NCBI RefSeq assembly: GCF_014836935.1
Contig: NZ_JACSPW010000003.1
Span: 124,001 to 188,000 of the forward strand
From: Solibacillus merdavium
GTDB lineage: Bacteria > Bacillota > Bacilli > Bacillales_A > Planococcaceae
Direction: 5' to 3'
Length of the DNA stretch: 64,000 nt
The notes under the pieces: generated by a model
The model's database searches: none
The model's input: only the letters and a program-made list of their open reading frames with translations
What the model was told of the DNA's origin: nothing
Translations under genes and position numbers: made by a program
In this document: positions 1 to 9,033 of the stretch, one piece after another
How the letters are laid out: each line of letters opens with the position of its first letter
Numbering within the stretch: the first letter of the stretch is position 1

Positions 1-2
1 AT

Positions 3-374
3 TTACATCTTTGATATTCCATAGATAAAAATACAAAGTAATAAACTGATAATGGTTAAGCCAGCAACTGGAATAGCAAAAACTTTATTGTTTTTAAATT
101 CATAGATTGCTGTAATTGCACCTGCGACGCATAATACTAACCATACTGGTATAAACACAGCATCCGCAATATTTGTTGGTAAAAGAGCGTAACCACTAAC
201 TAAGTAAAATACCCAATGAAAAACCAACAGTCCTACTATTACATAAGAAAATTTTCGAGGTGGGTTTCCTTTTTGAACTTTTCTAACAGCTATAAATACA
301 GGAATGAAAAACGTTAAAAATGCAATAATGCCAACAACCATTAAAAATATTAATGAAATTCCAATGATGAACAC
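3..374 (-). CDS. Small integral membrane protein, unknown
   Basis: This encodes 123 residues dominated by hydrophobic stretches consistent with about four transmembrane helices, with a short basic loop (RKVQKGNPPRK) after the first. I do not recognise the family and no catalytic motif is visible. The reading frame is complete, with its TAA at the window edge. The start is uncertain: the frame opens at a GTG directly abutting GGGAG, which leaves almost no ribosome-site spacing, and the next Met is about residue 12. It is transcribed away from the TRAP operon and seems to stand alone. Function unknown. Confidence 0.6.
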   Translation of the reverse strand: MFIIGISLIFLMVVGIIAFLTFFIPVFIAVRKVQKGNPPRKFSYVIVGLLVFHWVFYLVSGYALLPTNIADAVFIPVWLVLCVAGAITAIYEFKNNKVFAIPVAGLTIISLLLCIFIYGISKM

Positions 375-699
375 TCCCTATCACAATACCTGATTGTGTA
401 ATCTGACTTATTTTACAATAAAAGGTTGCATCCCCCGATTATTGAATACAAGTAAAACAAGTACTAAACCGACGTTTGATAACATTTGTAGTGCTCGATT
501 TTTTAAATCCCATAATTACTGTTTTCTCCCCAATATCCAGATATCACGATGAAGAAGTTAGAATTTTTAATAAATAGGAGATATGCGCTGAATTTAGCAT
601 TTATTCGTAATTTTTAGAATAAATTGTAATATGAGGGTTTTCTTTTTTGTTCTGAATAGCTAAACTAGCAGTATAGTATAAAAAATAAGGAGGAATTTC
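375..699. other. Intergenic region, divergent promoters expected
   Basis: This AT-rich gap separates two divergently transcribed genes, so it must carry both promoters. A TATAGT -10-like hexamer lies at 672-677, shortly before the AAGGAGG ribosome site of the TRAP binding-protein gene, but I cannot assign a convincing -35. No small gene or repeat stands out. Confidence 0.4.
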
Positions 700-1680
700 A
701 TGAAGAAAAAATTAATTTTAGCTTCTGCTTTATCATTATCATTGGCACTTGCTGCTTGTAATGGGAATGATGACAAAGAAAATGGGGGAACTGACGCAAC
801 TGAAGGTTTGGAAACAAACATCGTAACAATTGCAACAGGTGGTGCGAGTGGTCCTTATAATATCATCGGTACAACGCTTGCTGATCAATACGTTAAAGAG
901 TTTGATGTAAACTCTCGTACGCAAACAACGGGCGCTTCTGTGGAAAACATTAATTTATTGGAACAAGGGAAAGCAGAAATGGCATTTGTCATGAGTGACG
1001 CTTTGTCGCAAGCAGTCAATGGAGAAGTAAGTTTTAAAGAACCTATTAAAAATGTATCTCAAATCGCAACATTGTATCCGAACGTCGTACAGATTATCAC
1101 GAAAGAAGGATCGGGAATTAAAACAATTGAAGATTTAAAAGGAAAACGCATAGCTGTTGGAGATCAAAACTCAGGTGTAGAAATTAATGCCCGCGTATTA
1201 CTGAATGGGCACGGGATTACATATGAGGATGTGAAAGTGGACTACTTAGGATATGCGGAAGCAGCGGATGGCTTAAAAGCTGGAACAATTGATGCAGCTT
1301 TTTTAACGAGTGGTTTACCAAATGCTTCTGTCATGGAGTTAGCTGAAACAACAGGTATCCAATTAGTATCAGTAAACGCTGATAAAGTAGCAGAAATTGC
1401 AAAAGAACATCCGTACTTTATTTCGTATGATATCGCAGTAGATACGTACAAAAATGAAGAAGCGATTACAACAGCGGCTGTGCCAAACGCTCTGGTTGTT
1501 CGTACGGATATGAGTGAAGATGATGTATATGATTTAACGAAGAAATTCTTTGAAAGTATACCTACTCTTCAAAATTCACATCAAGCTGCAAATGATATTA
1601 CATTAGATGCTGCACAAGAAAGCGTAGTGGCACCAATTCACCCAGGTGCACAACGTTATTATGATGAGCAAAAGAAGTAA
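700..1680 (+). CDS. TAXI-family TRAP transporter solute-binding lipoprotein
   Basis: This is the extracytoplasmic solute-binding subunit of a TRAP transporter of the TAXI class, presenting substrate to the fused permease two genes downstream. It is a lipoprotein: residues 1-20 form a signal peptide ending in the lipobox LAAC, with Cys20 as the lipid anchor. The mature domain opens with the TAXI hallmark of a glycine-rich loop (ATGGASGPYNIIGTTLA), followed by typical TAXI segments (EDLKGKRIAVGDQNSGVE). Its 326 residues are normal for the family. An AAGGAGG site sits 7 bases before the ATG. The substrate cannot be read from sequence; TAXI systems have been linked to small organic acids and glutamate-like solutes. 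Confidence 0.9.
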   Translation: MKKKLILASALSLSLALAACNGNDDKENGGTDATEGLETNIVTIATGGASGPYNIIGTTLADQYVKEFDVNSRTQTTGASVENINLLEQGKAEMAFVMSDALSQAVNGEVSFKEPIKNVSQIATLYPNVVQIITKEGSGIKTIEDLKGKRIAVGDQNSGVEINARVLLNGHGITYEDVKVDYLGYAEAADGLKAGTIDAAFLTSGLPNASVMELAETTGIQLVSVNADKVAEIAKEHPYFISYDIAVDTYKNEEAITTAAVPNALVVRTDMSEDDVYDLTKKFFESIPTLQNSHQAANDITLDAAQESVVAPIHPGAQRYYDEQKK

Positions 1681-2152
1681 GAGCTTTACAATCGGAGGAG
1701 CGGTAGTAATCGCCCTCCTTTTCGCTTCTTTTTTCTTGAATTTTTCAGTAGTAACTGTCGAGGCGGATGAGCAGATATATTGGTCTTGGCAGGACACATT
1801 TGGACTGGCATGGATTCATTCGGTGGAAAAAGAAGAATGGATAGAGTTTTATGAAATAAAAAATGATCAACTACTTTTAACACACACGTCATTTAAAACG
1901 TTCGGGGCGGGGGTCCCCAGCACACCTAATGACGGAAAAAATTCTGTGCTTGAAAACGGCTATGTGACGATGGACATCGACAGAATGTTCCAATCTCTGC
2001 AATTAGTTGTGTCTGAGAACGTACAAAGCACATTTGTGATAGAAGGAAAGGAAATTCCATTGTACAAGCTGACAAAAAATTATGAAGCGGTTACCATTTC
2101 CGTAACGAACCTCTCTTTATGGGATATGGTATTTAAGGGGGTAAAGTTATGA
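1661..2152 (+). CDS. DUF1850 protein of the TAXI TRAP operon
   Basis: This 163-residue protein is predicted to be membrane-anchored, with one N-terminal hydrophobic segment (about residues 8-28) and an extracellular domain containing the WSW..FGLAWIHSVEKEEW pattern typical of DUF1850. DUF1850 genes recur between TAXI binding proteins and fused TRAP permeases, as here, but their role is undefined. I chose the ATG at 1661, which overlaps the end of the binding-protein gene and has AGGTG about 12 bases upstream. A GTG at 1646 and an ATG at 1664 are alternatives. The stop overlaps the permease start (ATGA), implying translational coupling. Confidence 0.78.
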   Translation: MMSKRSKSFTIGGAVVIALLFASFFLNFSVVTVEADEQIYWSWQDTFGLAWIHSVEKEEWIEFYEIKNDQLLLTHTSFKTFGAGVPSTPNDGKNSVLENGYVTMDIDRMFQSLQLVVSENVQSTFVIEGKEIPLYKLTKNYEAVTISVTNLSLWDMVFKGVKL

Positions 2153-4170
2153 CAGAAGAAAAAAAAGAAAAGGTGTTAGCTGAAGAAATTTCGAGTGAGA
2201 AAGTACAGGAAGTGCTCGAAAAATACGATACTGATTCCAAAGTACGGAAATACAGTAACAAAAGTTTAGTCATCCTGCTGAGTATTTTAGGCATTCTGTA
2301 TTCAATATTCCATTTGTATATTACGTTTAATCCGATTCCGACCCTGTTATTGCGTTCAGTTCACTTACTGTTTGCCATGGGGCTTGTGTTTTTAATCTAT
2401 CCAACCTTCAACAAACAACGAAGAGACAAAATTCCTTTTTATGATTGGATTTTATTTGCTTTAAGTATTGGAGCTTGTGGCTACTTATTTGTAGAATATC
2501 AGGATATTGTTTCCACGCGGGGTGGTATTCCGAACACAATAGATATTATCGTTGCGATCATGACGGTTCTATTAGTACTAGAAACCGCAAGACGTGTAAC
2601 AGGGTGGGTTTTACCAGTTTTGGCATTGGTATTCCTAAGTTATCCGTTCTTCAGTCACCAAGGTTGGCTACCACGTATGATGATGACGCGAGAATTTGAC
2701 TTAGGTGATATTTTCGGTCAATTGTTCTTAAAAACAGAAGGATTATTTTCAACAGCCATCGGAGCTTCCGTGCAATTCATTTTCCTATTCATTTTGTTTG
2801 GTGCTTTTTTATCTAAATCTGGAATGGGTCAGTTCTTTAACGATTTAGCACTTGCTTTAGCAGGACATAAACAAGGGGGACCTGCCAAAGTGGCGGTTAT
2901 CTCTAGTGCATTTATGGGGAGTATTAATGGATCCGCCGTTGCGAATGTTGTCGGAACAGGAGCTTTTACTATTCCTTTAATGAAAAAAATCGGGTATAAA
3001 AAAGATTTCGCTGGAGCCGTAGAGGCAAGTGCCTCCATAGGTGGACAAATTCTGCCGCCTGTTATGGGAGCGAGTGCCTTCATTATGGCGGAAACAACAG
3101 GTATTAGTTACGGTACGATTGCACTTGCTGCTGTCATTCCCGCACTTTTATACTTTTTAGGGGTAATTATGCAAGTACATTTTAGGGCAGGGCGAGATGG
3201 ATTAAAAGGCATTCCAAAGCCAGACCTCCCACGTGTAAAGGAAGTATTATTAGACAAAGGTCATTTAATCATTCCGCTTGTGGCGCTGGTTGCACTACTC
3301 GGTTCAGGAATGCCTGTTGCACATGCTGCCTTTTGGACAATTGTTTTAACCGTTGTTGTGGCAGCTGTTCGAAAACATACACGCATGTCGTTTAAAGATA
3401 TTTTGTTCGCGTTAGAAGACGGAGCACGTCAATCTCTTTCAACTGTTATTGCCTGTGGTGTTGTTGGTATTATTATCGGTGTAGTGAATTTGACAAGCTT
3501 TGGTTCAACTTTAACGTCTGCCATTACTACACTTGGTTCAGGTAGCTTATTTTTGACATTATTCCTTACGATGATTGCTTCAATTATTCTCGGAATGGGG
3601 CTTCCAAGTATTCCAGCATATATTATTACAGCAACGATGGTCGCACCTGCACTTGCGGATTTTGGAGTTCCGCTTTTAGTGGCGCATATGTTTGTGTTCT
3701 ATTTCGGTATTTTTGCCAATATCACACCACCTGTCGCACTTGCTTCATTTGCTGCAGCAGGGCTTTCGGGAGGAAGTCCTATGAAAACTGGCGCCGTGTC
3801 CGTTCGCTTAGCACTCGCAGGATTTATTGTCCCGTATTTATTCGTATACGCTCCTGCGATGCTCTTAATTGATCCGACAGGACTACCAATGAACGCAACT
3901 GAATTTCCGTGGGCATCGATACCCGACATTTTATCAGTAACCGTTTCATCAATTTTGGGTGTAGTGGGGATTGGTGCGGCACTCGAGGGGTATTTCAAAA
4001 CCTATATGAACGTAATCACCCGTATCATTTTAGCAGCAGGTGCATTATTACTCATAGTCCCTGAGTTCTATACGGATGTAGTTGGTGGTTTAATTGTAGT
4101 GGGCATTTTTGTATTTAATACGTTACAAAACACTAGAGAAGAAAACCTAGCAAAAGAAGTCGTTGAATAA
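2149..4170 (+). CDS. TRAP transporter permease, fused small and large membrane subunits
   Basis: This 673-residue polytopic protein has the 4TM/12TM fusion arrangement in which the DctQ-like and DctM-like subunits are one chain. A charged N-terminal cytoplasmic stretch (residues 1-40) precedes four hydrophobic segments, then the large DctM domain with its conserved glycine-rich loops (GSINGSAVANVVGTGAFTIP and GGQILPPVMGASAFIMAE) and the second-half equivalents (GMGLPSIPAYI, NITPPVALASFAAAGL). These are the hallmarks of sodium-driven TRAP uptake. It completes the three-gene TAXI operon, overlaps the DUF1850 gene by 4 bases, and is followed by a terminator. Confidence 0.92.
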   Translation: MTEEKKEKVLAEEISSEKVQEVLEKYDTDSKVRKYSNKSLVILLSILGILYSIFHLYITFNPIPTLLLRSVHLLFAMGLVFLIYPTFNKQRRDKIPFYDWILFALSIGACGYLFVEYQDIVSTRGGIPNTIDIIVAIMTVLLVLETARRVTGWVLPVLALVFLSYPFFSHQGWLPRMMMTREFDLGDIFGQLFLKTEGLFSTAIGASVQFIFLFILFGAFLSKSGMGQFFNDLALALAGHKQGGPAKVAVISSAFMGSINGSAVANVVGTGAFTIPLMKKIGYKKDFAGAVEASASIGGQILPPVMGASAFIMAETTGISYGTIALAAVIPALLYFLGVIMQVHFRAGRDGLKGIPKPDLPRVKEVLLDKGHLIIPLVALVALLGSGMPVAHAAFWTIVLTVVVAAVRKHTRMSFKDILFALEDGARQSLSTVIACGVVGIIIGVVNLTSFGSTLTSAITTLGSGSLFLTLFLTMIASIILGMGLPSIPAYIITATMVAPALADFGVPLLVAHMFVFYFGIFANITPPVALASFAAAGLSGGSPMKTGAVSVRLALAGFIVPYLFVYAPAMLLIDPTGLPMNATEFPWASIPDILSVTVSSILGVVGIGAALEGYFKTYMNVITRIILAAGALLLIVPEFYTDVVGGLIVVGIFVFNTLQNTREENLAKEVVE

Positions 4171-4210
4171 TATAAAGAAAACGTAAGATTCTCCAATTTT
4201 CAAAATAATA

Positions 4211-4246
4211 AAAGGAAAATGCGAAACTCTAGCATTTTCCTTTTTT
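4211..4246. terminator. Bidirectional rho-independent terminator
   Basis: A perfect 11-bp stem (AAGGAAAATGC with GCATTTTCCTT) around a 9-base loop is followed by a T-run on the plus strand and preceded by an A-run. It can therefore serve both the TRAP operon and the convergent DUF2691 gene. Confidence 0.85.
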
Positions 4247-4255
4247 ATTTCAAAT

Positions 4256-4717
4256 TTAAAAGATTTCAAAAGTAGTTCGGCTGTCATTATCATCTGTAAT
4301 ATAGGCTACATTTTCATATTTCGAAGCTATCGCCTGTTCGTACAATAGTGTAAGGACTTGCGGATCTTTTGCATAAATGGTTACATAGGAACAATCGACA
4401 AGTAAAAGTACAAATTCACATTGGCTGTTCAAAAAATCTTCATAAGTAGTAAAATCTCTCACATGAAGAGGATCAGGAAAAGCTTTTAAGTCCGCAAATA
4501 GTACATAATAATCGCTTTCAGAAATTCTTTTATAAAAAGCGTCTCCTGTATATACATGTGGTTTCGGGAATAGGGGGCTACCTAATTGATCATTTTCAAT
4601 ATAATAAGCCTCCTCACCACCAGTCTTCCAAAAATAATTTTTGAAATCGAAAGCATTTAATATGTCTAGCAAGTATTGTCCGTATCTGTTTGGAATCTCA
4701 AAAGATAGTCCTCTCAT
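4256..4717 (-). CDS. DUF2691 family protein
   Basis: This encodes 153 residues without signal peptide or membrane segment, so probably cytosolic. The opening (MRGLSFEIPNRYGQYLLDIL) and internal YYVLFADLKAFP match my recollection of the DUF2691 family of Bacillus proteins, which has no established function. It precedes a terminator shared with the TRAP operon and lies just downstream of a DUF4275 gene on the same strand. Both are small orphan proteins of the kind often found in toxin-immunity neighbourhoods, but no toxin is visible here, so that reading is speculative. Confidence 0.65.
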   Translation of the reverse strand: MRGLSFEIPNRYGQYLLDILNAFDFKNYFWKTGGEEAYYIENDQLGSPLFPKPHVYTGDAFYKRISESDYYVLFADLKAFPDPLHVRDFTTYEDFLNSQCEFVLLLVDCSYVTIYAKDPQVLTLLYEQAIASKYENVAYITDDNDSRTTFEIF

Positions 4718-4784
4718 CTGAAATTCTTCCTCCTTCCCAATCTTCTAACATCACGGCAATGGTATGATGCATAATTTTATCTCC

Positions 4785-5225
4785 TCAGTTCAAGTAGTCT
4801 GCCTCACTATAGTAAGGGCCAAAGTCACTTTCATGTGTTACTACGTATGTCCAAGTAAAATGCTCGTCTACAATATAGACATCTTCTTCCTGTTCAAAAT
4901 AAGTCGCTTTTAGTGTGTTTGCTCGTTCAATTAACAAAACTTCTGGTAATCGTTGATGAAACACGTAGCACTTTGGTTTCGTTTTCATATCAAAGGCTTT
5001 GTTAGCGGCTGTTTTTACAAAATGGGATTTTCGTTCATTGCTAAAAACATGCCATAAATAGCCACAGTAATAACGATCTCCGTAAAGATATAATTTTTCT
5101 TTTTCACTTTCATTTAAATGGTGAACGAAAGCATCTTCCCAGCGTTTACGGAAATAGGGGGCAAAGTAGAGATATTCTTTAAATTTGATATTATTTTTTT
5201 CAAGCTGCTTGATTAATTGATCCAT
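4785..5225 (-). CDS. DUF4275 family protein
   Basis: The protein is 146 residues and soluble, starting at the ATG preceded by GGAGG with a 6-base gap. A longer frame adds 12 residues but lacks such a site. The W-x-x-x-F-x-x-H-L (WEDAFVHHLN), GYLWHVFS and FTWTYVVTHESDFGPYY segments fit DUF4275, a Bacillus family without known function that I recall mostly from accessory regions. It probably shares a transcript with the DUF2691 gene 67 bases downstream. Nothing in it suggests an enzyme active site. Confidence 0.6.
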   Translation of the reverse strand: MDQLIKQLEKNNIKFKEYLYFAPYFRKRWEDAFVHHLNESEKEKLYLYGDRYYCGYLWHVFSNERKSHFVKTAANKAFDMKTKPKCYVFHQRLPEVLLIERANTLKATYFEQEEDVYIVDEHFTWTYVVTHESDFGPYYSEADYLN

Positions 5226-5374
5226 ATATACCTCCAATGATTTGATATATGTTACTACCATTAAACCTGAAAATCAACTGGCTAGCCAGGGCGGAAATTT
5301 GGTTACTCCAGAATAGGATATGGAGAAAACCGTGATTTGAGTGAAGCACAGCATGATTACGGGCAATAAGTGCA

Positions 5375-5518
5375 ATGATAAACAAGGATTATGAATATTT
5401 AGAAGGAATTCTTGCCCCTACAGTAAAACTTAATAAAGAGCATAATACGATTTTACGAGTTTACATTTGTTTGGAAAGAGAAGAGTGGGAATTATCTACT
5501 GGAATCAATTTATACTAA
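5375..5518 (+). pseudogene. Short frame of 47 codons, possible gene remnant
   Basis: A complete frame of 47 residues (MINKDYEYLEGILAPTVKLN followed by a charged segment) has protein-like composition but no ribosome site and no recognised family. The DNA just upstream (5230-5370) also reads like decayed coding sequence, with short open stretches broken by stops in several frames. It may be the leftover of a gene lost between the DUF4275 and lipoprotein genes. It could equally be chance. Confidence 0.2.
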
Positions 5519-5562
5519 TTAGGGTAATTTCAAATAACAAGAAAATGGTAACAGGAGGAAAA

Positions 5563-6195
5563 ATGAAAAATATTAGAGGGCTTTTAATTTTAGTCATAAG
5601 TTTGCTTATGCTTTCTGGATGTAATGAGGATGAAAAGCAACCGGTTTCTACTACCAACACTGAAGAAATTAGTCTAGACAAAGAAACTGAAAAAGAATTA
5701 TTAGCATTGACTGAAGAGATATTTTCGCTGTTGAAGGAGTCTAACTACGAAAAAGTAGCTGAAAAGGTTGATTCAGAACATGGAGTTACTTTTGCATTCT
5801 ATGCGGATTTTGGGAATCCCGAAGGCTATGGAGGAGAATATGTAAACTTAACAAAGCAGGAGATAAGTAAAAGTAATGATACAAAGTATTTATGGGGAGC
5901 AGATGAATCAGATAAAGAATTTGAAATGTCCTTAGATGAATATGTTCAACAGTTCCTCTTACGAAGCTGGGGAAGAAGAGAAGTAGATTATAGTATTATT
6001 ACATTCAATGAACCAGCAGAGAATTTTGCAGGTGTTTTTAATACCATCCATGATTATTATCCGGATGCTAAATACGTAGAATACTATTCGCCTGGAGAAA
6101 CGGAGCATTTGTTCCAATCACTGCGGTTCATCTACCAAGAAAGAGATGGAGAATGGTATCTTATCGGAATAGCTCGTGATGTAGCTACTTTATGA
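5563..6195 (+). CDS. Predicted lipoprotein, unknown
   Basis: This encodes 210 residues starting at an ATG preceded by ACAGGAGG; the upstream extension of the frame lacks a signal peptide and is unlikely to be translated. Residues 1-20 form a lipoprotein signal ending LSGC (Cys20). The mature part is acidic and mixed alpha/beta, with a final strand pattern (FQSLRFIYQERDGEWYLIGIARD) resembling NTF2/DUF4878-like lipoprotein folds. That resemblance is from pattern only. The gene appears monocistronic and is followed by a strong 16-bp stem. Function unknown. Confidence 0.75.
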   Translation: MKNIRGLLILVISLLMLSGCNEDEKQPVSTTNTEEISLDKETEKELLALTEEIFSLLKESNYEKVAEKVDSEHGVTFAFYADFGNPEGYGGEYVNLTKQEISKSNDTKYLWGADESDKEFEMSLDEYVQQFLLRSWGRREVDYSIITFNEPAENFAGVFNTIHDYYPDAKYVEYYSPGETEHLFQSLRFIYQERDGEWYLIGIARDVATL

Positions 6196-6284
6196 CAAAT
6201 TGCATGTAATGTTTGTTTTAAGTAAATTCATTCCTAAGCATTTGGTGCTGGGCTCCATTTGATAGCAGGCGAGTTATTAATAAT

Positions 6285-6335
6285 AAACTAAATTCCAGAT
6301 CATAAGGAGTAGGCCTTTAATCTGGAATTTAGTTT
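6285..6335. terminator. Long perfect inverted repeat, probable terminator
   Basis: The 16-bp arms AAACTAAATTCCAGAT and ATCTGGAATTTAGTTT are exactly complementary around a 19-base loop. The structure lies between two convergent genes, so it likely ends both transcripts, although the trailing T-run is short. Confidence 0.6.
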
Positions 6336-6361
6336 CAAGCAATAATATTGAATTGGCTTAT

Positions 6362-7240
6362 TTAGAAATCATCAAATCCTAAATTTACCGGCTCTAACGG
6401 CAGGTCTCCATCAGAACCAATCATATTTGTAGTGGCTACGGATTTCTCCACTTCTTCAAATTTAATCCCATCAATCCATGCTTCTCCTGCTCCAGAGAGT
6501 AAAAGTCCAAAATGAATAGAAGCACTATCTTCGGGTACATCCAGTACAATCGAGTAGTAGTTCCAATCTGTCGTACCATGGATAGCACGATTGTCCATAT
6601 TATCAAATTGGAGTAAATCTCCGTTTTTAGAGTCAATACGGCACCACGCACCACATTTCATCGCTTCCTTTGTTTTGATAAAACAAGACATTTTGAAGCG
6701 TTTGCCGACCCAATTTTTTGCCGAAAAAGATTGCATCATTGTGCCAAATTGCACCTCATCCATAGCTCCCGTGCAACCTAGATAACCGGATTTTGTTCCG
6801 GTATGAAATACTTTAGTATCTGCTTTCATCGTGTACGCTGCTGGATTTGTCCCACTTAAAAACCAGCCCTTTACTTCGTTTGATGTCGTCATTTCCTGTT
6901 CCTCCGTTCGCATAATTGATTTCATTAGATTGCGGTATTTTCCAGGTGGCATATTGTATAGCTCTTTGAATGCTCTAGTAAACGCTTCTTGAGACTGGAA
7001 ATGGCATTCAAGTGAAATTTCCATAATGCTTAAATCGGAATGCAGCAGGAATAGAGAAGCCATTGCAAGACGCCTTTTTCGAATATACTCTCCGATCGTT
7101 AAACCCGTTTCCTTTTTAAAACTTCTTGTTAAATGAAACTTAGAATAGCCAATTTTCTTTGCATAATCTTCTAGTTGCCAATGTTCCAAAAGATGATCCT
7201 CTAGTGTAGTAATGATATCCTGCACGATTAAACTATACAT
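6362..7240 (-). CDS. AraC-family transcriptional regulator with C-terminal effector-like domain
   Basis: The 292 residues start with an AraC/XylS DNA-binding domain (about residues 5-105) containing both helix-turn-helix motifs: QLEDYAKKIGYSKFHLTRSFKKETG, and ISLECHFQSQEAFTRAFKELYNMPPGKYR. This N-terminal placement is the reverse of classical AraC. The remainder is a beta-rich domain (KSGYLGCTGAM; WIDGIKFEEVE) that looks like a carbohydrate-binding or jelly-roll fold and may sense a ligand. It points away from the acyl-CoA genes, sharing a 210-bp intergenic region with them, so it could regulate itself, those genes, or neither. Confidence 0.85.
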   Translation of the reverse strand: MYSLIVQDIITTLEDHLLEHWQLEDYAKKIGYSKFHLTRSFKKETGLTIGEYIRKRRLAMASLFLLHSDLSIMEISLECHFQSQEAFTRAFKELYNMPPGKYRNLMKSIMRTEEQEMTTSNEVKGWFLSGTNPAAYTMKADTKVFHTGTKSGYLGCTGAMDEVQFGTMMQSFSAKNWVGKRFKMSCFIKTKEAMKCGAWCRIDSKNGDLLQFDNMDNRAIHGTTDWNYYSIVLDVPEDSASIHFGLLLSGAGEAWIDGIKFEEVEKSVATTNMIGSDGDLPLEPVNLGFDDF

Positions 7241-7450
7241 TGCTATCCACCTCTAGAATTAGTATAACGGAGAAATGATTGATTTTTTTGATAATTATTG
7301 CGGTACGGGTTTTTTCGCTCAAAATGGATTCAGTATGTAACGTAGTGGTACATATAAAAAAATTATAAAATATTTAATTGTAATTAAAGTAAACGATGTT
7401 TACTTTTCGGTTTTTATCAGATAGAATTTTAGTTAAAAGGAGGATATTTA

Positions 7451-9016
7451 ATGATTGAAATAGATAATAACGTAAAATATTCATTTGAAGAGTTTTTGAG
7501 TCAGCGTACAGCATTGAATGATTTAGACAATCCATTTCTCCAAAAGGTGTTACAAAATTTCACTGGCTCTGAATTTGAAGATCTAATGAACACGATAACC
7601 CCTTTTAGTGAAAAAGTATCGAATGATTGGAGAAAAGCTATTTCTGAATATGCCCGACCTGAAAATCATCCGAAGATCCGCCATTTCGATGCTTTTAATA
7701 ATCGAATTGATAGAATCATTCGACCGCAAGAGGCCGTACAAATAACAAAGGAAATTTTTAGTGAGGCTATTTTTTCTGAACAAAACGTAGGATATGCAGG
7801 AATTGTTAAGCGCTATTTATTGCATAGCAATGGAGAAGCGGCGATTTCATGTCCTCTTGTTTGTACTGATGGACTGATTGCTTTAATAGAGGCTTTTTAT
7901 GATGAGGTGCCAGAAGAGGTGAAATACATTCATCAACATGTGAAAGAAGGTATTGATGGGGATTTTGGCATCGGTGCTCAATATATGACCGAAATGCAAG
8001 GGGGCTCTGACATACCGGCAAATGTTTTAAAAGCAGTCCCGGACGGAGATATGTACAGATTATACGGGCATAAATTCTTTTGTTCTGCTGTTCATTCGGA
8101 TTACGCGGTGGTCACAGCAAGAATTGAATCTACGAATCATGTTGCGACATTTATCGTTCCTTCATGGTTACCAGGTAACAAAGAAAAAGAAATTCGTAAT
8201 CATTATGAAATTAATCGCTTGAAATGGAAAATTGGTACAAGTGAATTGCCCTCAGGAGAAATTCAATACGACGGAGCACTTGCTTACAAAATAGGACCAG
8301 AAAATAAAGGTGTTGCTCTCGCAGTAAGTTTAGTATTAACGAGATCGCGATTAGATATCGGCTTTGGAAGCGGTGGATTCTTAATGCGTGCTGCACGGGA
8401 AGCGAAGTTATATGCATCGTTTAGAGATGTGTTTGGTAGAAAAATTGAACAGTTTCCAATGGCAGCTGCACAGTTAGCCGATTTAGAATATGCAGCAAAA
8501 AGGACCGTTGCAACAGCGTTCGATGTTTATAAGAGATTTGAGCAATTACAGAATGCTACAGAATTAGAAGCTTTCGCAATGCGCGAGCTTATTTTACTAC
8601 AAAAAATCTACACATCCAAAGAAACGGTTGATAAGTTACGATTGGCAATTTCTATATTTGGTGGTAATGGAGCTATTGAGGATTTCAATGATATTGCCAG
8701 ATTGTTTCGAGATAGCTTAGTAAATGAATTATGGGAAGGGCCTCGTAATGTATTATTAGCTCAAATGTACCGGGATTTACTAAAGTCGCAGTGGTCGATA
8801 GAAGATGTGTTAAAGCAGATGTTTCCGCAACTTTCAAAAGATGAAATAACTGAATATTCAAACGAAATAAAAGAGATAGCTTCGATTAATTTAGTTGATT
8901 TACCGAATGCAGAGAATATGAAGGCTGCTCGTAGATGGGAAGCATTGTGGGAAGAATTATTTGTTTCATACCAAGAAAATGTTACAAAGCCATTTGAGGA
9001 TTTACCAATCTTATAA
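7451..9016 (+). CDS. AidB-like acyl-CoA dehydrogenase family protein
   Basis: This is a flavin-dependent acyl-CoA dehydrogenase-fold protein of 521 residues, longer than the usual 380. At about residues 179-187 the motif MTEMQGGSD corresponds to the MTEKQGGSD signature of the AidB branch. The later segment SRLDIGFGSGGFLMRAAREA plus FRDVFGRKIEQFPMAAAQLADLE also follows AidB-type spacing. AidB relatives include the E. coli alkylation-response protein and uncharacterised lipid-metabolism enzymes. Here the gene is 17 bases before an acyl-CoA ligase, so fatty or aromatic acyl-CoA oxidation is more plausible than DNA protection. An AAGGAGG site precedes the ATG. Confidence 0.85.
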   Translation: MIEIDNNVKYSFEEFLSQRTALNDLDNPFLQKVLQNFTGSEFEDLMNTITPFSEKVSNDWRKAISEYARPENHPKIRHFDAFNNRIDRIIRPQEAVQITKEIFSEAIFSEQNVGYAGIVKRYLLHSNGEAAISCPLVCTDGLIALIEAFYDEVPEEVKYIHQHVKEGIDGDFGIGAQYMTEMQGGSDIPANVLKAVPDGDMYRLYGHKFFCSAVHSDYAVVTARIESTNHVATFIVPSWLPGNKEKEIRNHYEINRLKWKIGTSELPSGEIQYDGALAYKIGPENKGVALAVSLVLTRSRLDIGFGSGGFLMRAAREAKLYASFRDVFGRKIEQFPMAAAQLADLEYAAKRTVATAFDVYKRFEQLQNATELEAFAMRELILLQKIYTSKETVDKLRLAISIFGGNGAIEDFNDIARLFRDSLVNELWEGPRNVLLAQMYRDLLKSQWSIEDVLKQMFPQLSKDEITEYSNEIKEIASINLVDLPNAENMKAARRWEALWEELFVSYQENVTKPFEDLPIL

Positions 9017-9033
9017 TTTAAGGGGATGGGATT

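Noticed and set aside
5200-5385. 61-codon minus-strand frame upstream of the DUF4275 gene
   Set aside because: It overlaps the DUF4275 gene start, lacks a ribosome site and has no family signature.
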